A stretch of DNA of 64,000 nt from Onchidella celtica (Eukaryota; Mollusca; Gastropoda; Systellommatophora; Onchidiidae): NCBI GenBank assembly GCA_963931925.1, contig OZ007574.1, positions 35,330,461 to 35,394,460 on the forward strand, given 5' to 3'. The notes beneath the pieces are model-generated. The model saw only the letters and a list, made by a program, of their open reading frames with translations. It did no database searches and had not been told where the DNA came from. This document shows positions 56,627 to 64,000 of the stretch, one piece after another. How positions within the stretch are numbered: the first letter of the stretch is position 1; each line of letters starts with the position of its first letter. Both the position numbers and the translations under genes were made by a program.

Positions 56627-56998
56627 GTTCGAATCCCGGTCGGTGCAGGCTTGTTGGAAATTTGGGGGATTTTTCTCATATTTTCCTGTCCCTGATCCTA
56701 TGGTAGGTAGGGTCGAGCACCTAGTCTTCTCGGATAAGGAGGAAACATTTGGAAGGCCCGTGTGCACGTTAAAGATACCTTGGCAGTTGGAAATCAGGAA
56801 GAGCAGGACGAACAGGCCGCTGCCCTGGTAAAATTAAATAAAATTTATCGCTAGCACCCCCACCCCCAAAACAACAACAACAACAACAACAACTAAGAAA
56901 CCGCCGACCGTTGCTGCATTGTGGTGACGACGTGTCTGCTCTAGTTGTAACTGAGGTGCACTGACTCTAAGACAAATTTCCCAAATGGGACCAAAGAT
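56627..56998 (+). mobile_element. tRNA-derived SINE, copy S3 (5' truncated head)
   Basis: Starts at the B box (gttcgaatcccggtcggtgc). The core follows (agtcttctcggataaggagg, cgtgtgcacgttaaagatac, caggccgctgccctgg), then a C-rich/(AAC)n tail. A 3' segment (gacgacgtgtctgctctagt ... aaatttcccaaatggg) is shared inverted with S4. The A-box part of the head is absent. Confidence 0.75.
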
Positions 56999-57017
56999 GT
57001 AGGCTATACAAAAATCA

Positions 57018-57048
57018 CCCCCCCCCCCTTGGGGGGGGGGGGGGGCCC
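57018..57048. repeat. C-run/G-run palindrome
   Basis: 11 C, TT, 15 G, CCC. It can fold as a perfect hairpin or form G-quadruplexes; length is uncertain in any assembly. Confidence 0.8.
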
Positions 57049-57082
57049 AAGAAAAAAAAATCTTTTATAACAAAACAAACAA

Positions 57083-57765
57083 CTTGCCCGATTTTTAACA
57101 AGACCTAGCGCCGCTCATACTGCTTAGATCGGGAGTGAAACTTTGAAGATGCTTTCCTTTCCACCTGCTGAAGGTTATTATTATTTTTTTCAGCTTTGAA
57201 GATTTGAAATGTGAGGATTTTTTTGTTTTTTTTATAGTTTGCTTTGGGTCGCCTATTTCGCCCTGCGATCCTTAATCCTTGTCTACGAACGCGTGACCCC
57301 ATGACGTGATCACTTCCTGCTGAGTCTGGTCAATAATAATTATTCAAGATGGCCGCCATAACCATGGCAACAAATATTTTTTCCAAAGTATTTTAATTTC
57401 CTTTTAATTAATTTCCCTCTTAGGGAACCATTATAAACAGCATATTTTCATTTGCTGGCCCAAATAAGGAAATTTCAAATTTCACCAGCTGAACCCCTTA
57501 AATTCGCTCCCTCCCAATGCGCAGATCACTGCCATTTCATGACAATCTTCACCCCGAATATGGACGGAGGTGCATGGGGCATTAACGGGCAAGGGAGGTA
57601 TAACAAGAGTTATCGAAAAACAAACAAACAAACAAATAAACAAACAAAAGCTACGACAAAAAACAAAATAAATGAAGAGGAAAGGGGAAAAATGAAGCAG
57701 ATTCATTGTAGTATAATTTAGAATCACCCAGAACTGAAACTACTGAACTGATTTATCCCAGGCAA
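57083..57765 (+). repeat. Segmental duplication, unit A
   Basis: Begins cccgatttttaacaagacct; includes gtttgctttgggtcg, gaacgcgtgaccccatgacg and gaagcagattcattg, and ends near ctgaac. The same landmarks in the same order appear in 57803-58905. Confidence 0.65.
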
Positions 57766-57802
57766 AACCAGGTACTCCAGCTAGTTAAAAAAAATAAAAA
57801 AA

Positions 57803-58905
57803 TCGCCCGATTTTTAACAAGACCTAGGGCTGCTCATGTTGTATAATTCTTTAATCTCATTTGGGAAATTTGCCTCAGTGTCATTCCAGCCCAGTTACAA
57901 GTGGAGCAGACACGTCGTCGCCACAGTGCAGGGCTGGTCGGCGTTTTTTTTTCTTTGGCGGGTGGGGGGTGGGGGGGGGGGGTAGGAAGTGGTAGGGATA
58001 AGATTTTATTCAATTTTTCCCCGGCAGCGGTCTATTGAGCCTGCTCTTCTTGGTTTTCAACTATCAAGGTATCTTTATCATGCGCAACGTGCACACGGGC
58101 TTTCCGAAGGTTTTTGTCCTTATCCGAGAAGACTAGGTGTTTGATCCCACCTACCATAGGATCAGGGACAGGGAAATATGAGAAAAATCCCCAAATTCCA
58201 ACAAGCCTGCACCGACCGGGATTCGAACCCGGTACTTTCGGCATGAGAGAGGAGCACCTTGCCTCTAGACCATCGTGTCTCCATAAGGCTCGTATTGGCG
58301 TTAAATTTTGAAGGAGCTTTGACCCGCAGGAGGTTCTTGTTTAGATTTGAAGACTGCAAATGGTGTTGAAGTGTTGTTGTTTTTTTTTAGTTTGCTTTTT
58401 GTCTGTGACACCCCCCCTCCCCACCCTCCCGATCCTTCTTTTGCACGAACACATGAGCCCATGACGTTATCACTTTCTGCGATGTGTTTACTATTAAACA
58501 AGCTGCCCAGCACGCAGATTAACCCTTTGGCTACTGACCCTGTGAAAGCTAATTTTTCTCAAATCCGATTTATATCGAGGTCTGTTTATTTCAGTTAATT
58601 TGAATGGTAAATATGAATCTAAATCAGGCTATTGATCTGTATTTAAAAGCCAGTAATGGAGAACCCAAACCTGTAGTTTTGATGCAGCAGTAAAGAGTTG
58701 ACACCAATGCTGTTTCAGTATTGAAAGGGTTAATGCCATTTCAGGAATGCTGACAGGATCCATAGGGTATTCATGTGCAGAGGACATGCAGTAAGATGTA
58801 TCTAAAAACAAAGAAACAAACAAACCACAACAATAACAAATAAACCTAAAGGAACCAGACAAGGTGAAGCAGATCTATAATTCCAATCACCGAAATCTGA
58901 AACGA
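57803..58905 (+). repeat. Segmental duplication, unit B, split by a SINE
   Basis: Begins cccgatttttaacaagacct and resumes after the SINE at about 58286. Later landmarks are agtttgctttttgtc, gaacacatgagcccatgacg and gaagcagatctataattcc. It parallels unit A with substantial divergence. Confidence 0.6.
57838..58285 (-). mobile_element. tRNA-derived SINE, copy S4
   Basis: The minus strand reads a full tRNA-like head (gatggtctagaggcaaggtg A box; gggttcgaatcccggtcggt B box). The core follows (agtcttctcggataaggaca, cgtgtgcacgttgcgcat), then a C-rich run (plus-strand G-run near 57962-57981) and a 3' segment shared with S3. Imperfect 10-bp direct repeats (gctcatgttg, gctcgtattg) flank it. Confidence 0.82.
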
Positions 58906-59271
58906 GTAAACACATTTATCGCGGACAGGGCCCGTTACCTCAATTAGTTTTACAGAAATGTACTACGTATAATTATACATTTTGCAGCGCTGGCCGACAT
59001 TCATGAAACTATCTGATGTACAAGGAAATACCTGCTGTCTGATTGGCCCATTTCACGAGATGTAATGAGCCAGAAGACAGTACTATATTCCCTGAGTTTT
59101 ATGCACAAATTAATATACTCTTTGGTTATACTTACAGTTGGAATTCCTGGTTTTGTTTAAAGTGTAAGACTTACTTGGTAACTATCGAACAGTTACATTA
59201 TGACTGATGTGATTTGTCGGTTTAGCTCTATATGATGCCAGCTTGAGGTTTCCACTGGAAATGCTCTGTTT
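58906..59271. other. Intergenic, nothing recognised
   Basis: No gene or repeat recognised. Confidence 0.5.
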
Positions 59272-59490
59272 GCCTCTCTGTCTGCGTCTGTTTGTCTGTC
59301 TACCTATCTGTGTCTGTCTTTCGGTCTGCTTGCCTATCCGTCCGCCTGTCTGTTTGTTTGTCTGTCAGTCTGCTTGCCTGCCTGTCTGTCTATTTGTCTG
59401 TCTTTGTGTCTGCCTATCTGTATGTCTGTCCTGTCAGTCTGTCTGTCTCCCCTCTCACTCTTTTTCACTCTTTCTCTTTCTCTCCCCCCC
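59272..59490. repeat. (TCTG)n-rich microsatellite
   Basis: Degenerate CTGTCTGTTTG units followed by TC-rich sequence and a C-run. Open frames are low-complexity. Confidence 0.88.
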
Positions 59491-60737
59491 CCCCCGCCCC
59501 AACCTTAGAAGAATATGTATTAGTAAAGAAAAAATATTGCCGAGGTGCAAACTCAAGAACTTGATCTATGATTTTTGTTTCGTGTTCCATCTTAAAGAGA
59601 GAATTTAACCTAAGTCAACAGCAATCGGAGAGTCATGGCACGTAATACACAACGTCTACAATATGTTATCACAGTGACATCCATAATGCCCAGAAGCCAC
59701 TAGTGAGAGCGTTGAACTGCTTTTACGGAAAAGGATTGGGGTCAATCTCTAACGCTCATCTCTGATCAATAAGAAGTTGTCTAAATAGGTAGAGCCGATG
59801 ATTAACTATCTCTATATGTCATCCCCGCGTGTGCTTGGAGATTTATTTCTAATCATGAGGATTGGGTCAGATAAAAGTAGTCGATGGGGATAGAGAGAGA
59901 GAAAGTGAGAGATTAAATGTACTATATTATCCTATTACTTACAGTGCAATAACCCTGTGGTTACCAAATACAGATTCCAGACTATTTTACAATACGGGAC
60001 TTTGCTGTTTGATATTTAACTTCACATTTATTTGGTCTTTTATAGAGAAATCTGAGGACTGAAAGACAGCCCAAAGTAAGATAACGAAAAAGCTGTGAAA
60101 GGCGCAAAGTGAGCGCCATTAAACCCAAAACTCAAACTCAAACCCTTATTCAAAATCTTTGAACTACACAAAACCGAGTTAAAATCGTCAAATAAATGCA
60201 AACATATAAACATTATTTTATCAAGAAAAACCATTCTCTGATAAATTAGAAACGTCCAAAATCAGGGTCTCAGGCATCAGGTGAAATATTTCAAATAGGT
60301 AACTCTGGGCGCCAGACTGTTAATTCCAATTCATTATAATCACTATGTTTTATGGATCTTAACACTTGTCTCCTCTCTGATGAGGGTCGAAAAAAACCCA
60401 GAGGATCGATCGGGGGTTGGCCAAGGGCTTTTGAGGGGTAGAACGTTGTAAAGAGACTAAAAGTGCATACAGGTATGTCGCGACTCACGCATCTTTACAT
60501 GTAGAATTTTAAAAATGTTTTTCGCACCTTCTTGTCCTTGTCCTATAGGAGCGTGTGTCATGAACAAGTGCGTATTCTTTCTTCTTTTCTGTCTTTCTTC
60601 CTTTCTGGTCTTTTTATCTCCATTCTTCTCTGTTTTCTGTCCGTCTTTCTGTCTTGTCTATGCCTTTATCCCCAATGACAACAGACCTACAGCGAGGTCT
60701 TATACGTCCACAACATCCGCCCCACCCCTCTAGTTTA
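59491..60737. other. Intergenic, nothing recognised
   Basis: No gene or named repeat seen on either strand. Confidence 0.5.
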
Positions 60738-60866
60738 CGGAAAATGACGTATGACAACGTAAACCACTCTTTGCCTTTATAGCGACGAGGAGCGGAGCTG
60801 AACGGATGCTGTGGACAAATATACAGCGGCAAAGAGTGTTTTAACTTTTTCGTACGTCATTTTCCG
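60738..60866. mobile_element. Small foldback element
   Basis: Arms at 60738-60776 and 60828-60866 are inverted copies (cggaaaatgacgta ... cactctttgcc). Loop of 51 bp. Imperfect 27-bp direct repeats (gcggagctgaacggatgctg near 60792; gcggaacagagcagatgctg near 60874) suggest insertion into, or local duplication of, the adjoining transposase-like sequence. Confidence 0.65.
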
Positions 60867-60874
60867 CCACATAG

Positions 60875-61128
60875 CGGAACAGAGCAGATGCTGTAGACAA
60901 GAGCACTTACAAGACAAAGCTGACAGTTCAGAAAGTTACCATCTATGACCTCAAGACCAGGGACGTTGTGAGTTACATACAGAACGAAAGTGAAGGTGGC
61001 TTAACCGGAAATGAAATTGCATCATATGTGCTAGGACACCTGGAAAGTGATCTTAGTTATGATAGGTACATCATCTACTCAGATAGCTGTACCTGTCAGA
61101 ATCTTATAACCTTCTCAAACTGCAATTA
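60875..61128 (+). pseudogene. DDE-type transposase fragment
   Basis: An 84-codon open stretch with no ATG at its start, ended by TAA. It contains KLTVQKVTIYDLKTRDVVSY, NESEGGLTGNEIASYVLGHL and YIIYSDSCTCQN. From memory this layout (IYDL, then an E-GG-x-NE-ASC-like helix, then SDxCxxQN) occurs in a widespread invertebrate transposase-like family with an RNase H fold; the Asp of SDSC would be a catalytic position. Both ends of the domain are absent, so it is a decayed DNA-transposon remnant. Family name unknown to me. Confidence 0.5.
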
Positions 61129-62011
61129 ATAATTTTTAGATTCACAGTGGACACATTTTGAAAGGGAGTTGGTCACAATTAAGAAACTCGGACCATTGCA
61201 CAGTGTGAAATTGTGATCACAAAGCCTATCTTGGTTTTATTGTTCAATACTGAGTAACCTTATTATTATGCAGTTGGTTCATGTGTACCCATATCAAATT
61301 CTGTTTCAATTTAGCATAAAATAATGCTATCATGTAAGTTTTAAACTGATATTGGAAATTATATTACCTCTGATGTTAACTTACCTATCCTCTGGGACTC
61401 CAAATTTTTTTTTCTGTTAATTGATGACAGCACAAGGTAGAATAAATAGTTAAATGTTCCTAACTCAGTTTGTTTTACTGACTTTTATTAACGCCATCTA
61501 TCTATCTGTCCATAATCATGTCTGTATGTTCTCTCTCTCTGTGTCTGTCTGTTTGCCTATTTTTTCTTTTCCTTTTCTCTATCTATCCCAGTGTGCATCT
61601 CTGTTCAGTGTCTTCTTATACAAATATCTGTATAATATCTGGATTAAAAAAAAAAAAATGTCTGCTCGTGCTTCCTATTAGTTAACAGATTAAACGCAAG
61701 AGGAGAGATCATGACCTTGTGACTACAGTTGTCTGCAAGCGCAAATCATGCATCTTCGGAAACGGGTGCAAACTTCCTAAGTGAGTTTGAAAGCTAAAAG
61801 GCAAACCTCGTATCAACATTATTTATCTAACGCGTGTTAAATAAATGTGCACAAAAGTTTATAATTATCAGGTTTCAACATCAGATAATGCGTAAAATAG
61901 ACCAACAACAGTGTAACTTTGTCACGCAGCATGCTAAAAAAAGTTTTTTTCCCCTCTCCTGCAAAATCTTTCAATCTGCAATTAGGAGTTTTGTGACTTA
62001 CAGCGACGATA
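61129..62011. other. Intergenic, nothing firm
   Basis: Contains a CT/TG-rich stretch at about 61525-61600 and an A-run at about 61647. 61689-61781 has a Cys-containing open stretch after an acceptor-like gttaacag, too weak to call. Confidence 0.45.
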
Positions 62012-62536
62012 TGTGAGTGGATATGGCGAAATCGGGCTTAAGGTGAACATTTTATACCTATTTAAAAAATCAAAATAAAACATTTCTAAGACGATTTCAA
62101 AGAAAATATTTTAACTGAAAGCAGAAATATGGTTAATCTTTCATTTTGTAAGCAAATCTCAATTTCCACAGATAACTGAAGAGTGTTTTTTTCAAAATTG
62201 GGTAAGCCAAATTTTGCATGAGTTACGGCCCTTTCAGATAGTCATTCAAAATTAGGGCACGACGCGGTGTAAGTGGTCAGTTACAACTTGAAAGTGTTCA
62301 GACAAAACTTCGGATAAAGACGGGACATAGCAAGTGTTAACTGAACGCTTACGCCACGTCCCACAGTACTTTTGAATGGCTGTCTGAAAGGGGCCGTATT
62401 TTACGCAAATTTTGACTTACCCAGTTTTAGAAAAAATTTTCCTCAATTTTCCTCCTTTTCGGGGAGGGGGTGGGGGGAGGTCTCGGGAATTTTGGTCTTT
62501 CGCCTTTAGCCCGATTTCTTTAGATCTACTCTCACA
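62012..62536 (-). mobile_element. MITE family R2, copy 3, with nested foldback
   Basis: Long terminal inverted repeats: TGTGAGTGGATATGGCGAAA at the left mirrors tttctttagatctactctca at the right. Inner segments match R2 copies 1 and 2 in reverse orientation. A foldback element (about 62187-62438) interrupts it. Confidence 0.72.
62187..62438. mobile_element. Foldback element nested in R2
   Basis: Arms of about 65 bp: ttgggtaagccaaattttgc, cggccctttcagatagtcat at the left; atggctgtctgaaaggggcc, aattttgacttacccagttt at the right. Not present in the other R2 copies, so inserted later. Confidence 0.7.
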
Positions 62537-62687
62537 TGTTTATCAGAGTCGAGGCTTGGCTCCCAGGTAGCCGCTGACGAGTGAGTCTATTGGCTGACGG
62601 AGAATTGAGTGGAGTCTGTTTTGATTCAGTGCGCGGGGTCTCTCTTACCTCCAGCGGACTCAAGACAAGTTTGACGCACTCGAACTA

Positions 62688-62780
62688 GTGAGATAGTAGA
62701 GCTATAACAAATGCACACTTTGACATTTGTGCAAAATGTATTGTGGCACTTCCGATTTATTCTAACTTCTTATCATCATC
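62688..62780 (-). mobile_element. MITE family R1, copy 4 (fragment)
   Basis: Reverse-oriented pieces tataacaaatgcacactttg and cgatttattctaacttctta match R1; it is shorter than full-length copies. Confidence 0.55.
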
Positions 62781-63305
62781 ATCATAATCATAGTTATTAT
62801 GAAGGAAGAAAAGGCCTTCCATGTAATCACAAGAGGCTTTTAACCGCTGACCCCTAAATTCTACAAAATATCAGATTACGGAGAGAGGTAAAGGTTGTGC
62901 ATGCACTCAACCCCCCCACATAGCCTAAACCCTTCCAGTATACATTATCCAACGTCTTACCATTGTCACTATACTACTACAAAAGTCTACCAGATACTGC
63001 TTGCTCTCTCTCCCTCTCTCTCCCTCACTTTGGTCTCTGTCACCGCGCGTGCTGGCAGACACCAGTCACTGCATCCACCTTTCAATGCCCAGCGCGCGGC
63101 AAAGATAAACGTTCACTACCGTTGTGAGCGCGGATTTACTAGCGCGAGTTTCGTGTGAGCACTGACTGATCCTGATAGTAAATTTTTTTTCACTACATAC
63201 GGAGCTTCTTATCACCAGACAGCATTCGGAATAGCTGTATTAAATCAGGTGTGGTTGGATGTTGTATTTCACTGTTACACAGGTAAATCATTACGTAACA
63301 TTGCG
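62781..63305. other. Intergenic, nothing recognised
   Basis: Contains a (CT)n patch near 63003-63028. No gene recognised. Confidence 0.5.
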
Positions 63306-63722
63306 CGACCTTAGTCCTGGTTTGTTCTGATTCCACTTTTTGCACAACTGACGTCAAACGTTTGCGGCTTTAGTATTATGATAAAGAGTTAGAATAAACC
63401 GGAATTGTGAAAGAGCTTGCTAATGGCCTGTTTACACTGGTAAACGCTGTTTGTTTACACTGGTCCGTTTTCTGAATGAGAAGCAATGAGCATCGTTTGT
63501 TTTGGTCATGTTTCGAAGGGGGAAATCGGAAAACAAATGACGGAAAGCCAGGAGAGTTCTTCCCACACAGCCCCCATTCATTTTTTACTATTCCTAAAAC
63601 CTACCAGTGTAAACAGGCCTTAAGTGCCACAACGCATTTTAAACAAGTGCCAGAATGTGCATTTGTTATTCCTTTTCTGCATACTAAAAGATCTTCAGGT
63701 TTTTTTTTCAGAAAATAGAGAT
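63306..63722 (+). mobile_element. MITE family R1, copy 5, interrupted by another MITE
   Basis: R1 left end gcgaccttagtcctggtttg, inner gtttgcggctttagtattat, and right half aagtgccacaacgcatttta. The halves are separated by the 197-bp element 63424-63620. Confidence 0.75.
63424..63620. mobile_element. PIF/Harbinger-like MITE nested in R1
   Basis: Perfect 18-bp terminal inverted repeats (ggcctgtttacactggta at 63425-63442; taccagtgtaaacaggcc at 63602-63619) sit between TAA duplications at 63421-63423 and 63621-63623. A 3-bp TWA-type target duplication and GG-starting ends fit PIF/Harbinger MITEs. The empty site is seen in the other R1 copies (gataagtgcc). Confidence 0.75.
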
Positions 63723-64000
63723 ACGGACTGTCTGAGCCAGAATGCAGATTATGGTTTCTTTACACATGAAAATTTTGGAGACAGTTCAAGGATTAGAGTT
63801 TGGGTTAGGATTACCTTTAGATGGCGAACTGGCCACAATAGCCTTTTCATTGGCGAAATGGTCGCAGTAAAGTTTTTGGAAGTTGGCCACGACTGGGTCA
63901 CAAGAAAGCCTATTATGAATATTTTGGCTGCATGGCCCAAGTACTGACATCGCTTCCACCCGTTTTTGAAAGTAGCATCTTGTAAATTCTATTTAAGTTA

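Noticed and set aside
58199-58285. tRNA-like A and B boxes as a functional tRNA gene
   Set aside because: The same head occurs in S1, S2 and S4 joined to the same non-tRNA core, and S1 has a target duplication; it is a SINE head.
61689-61781. Possible exon with Cys residues after an acceptor-like site
   Set aside because: Too short, no partner exon and no recognisable domain.

Overview
The window looks like an intron-rich, AT-leaning animal genome. Exons are separated by GT-AG introns, and there is a tRNA-derived SINE family, many MITEs and palindromes, and Gypsy elements with an unusual pol order. I infer a marine lophotrochozoan, most likely a mollusc; this rests on general character, not on a diagnostic marker.

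Positions 1-34,985 hold the 3' part of one very large plus-strand gene for a C2H2 zinc-finger protein. I resolve 15 coding exons from 175 to the stop codon at 32,195-32,197. They join in one frame (6,865 nt, at least 2,287 residues) and encode 26 zinc fingers, acidic and lysine-rich linkers, and a last exon with a glutamine-rich stretch followed by a 9-residue acidic repeat. The gene starts upstream of the window. Its 3'UTR runs about 2.8 kb to a poly(A) signal at 34,964. Several fingers are completed across an intron, which confirms the splice sites.

The introns carry mobile DNA: a hAT-type end, a piggyBac-type MITE, and copies of two MITE families (here R1 and R2). The 16.3-kb last intron contains two nested, antisense Gypsy elements of the Gmr1-like kind (integrase parts ahead of reverse transcriptase). 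The outer copy spans 14,713-29,004 with 5-bp target duplication GAGAC. A second copy of the same family sits in its leader at 19,727-26,974 with duplication ACGAC. Both are fossils, broken but young.

Positions 34,986-64,000 look intergenic. I see no convincing host gene. The region holds repeats: further R1 and R2 copies, foldback elements, four copies of a tRNA-derived SINE, a decayed DDE-type transposase fragment, a tandem segmental duplication, microsatellites, and an almost perfectly uniform 15-bp satellite of about 182 units. The satellite lies inside the tail of one SINE copy. No rRNA, CRISPR or independent tRNA gene was found.
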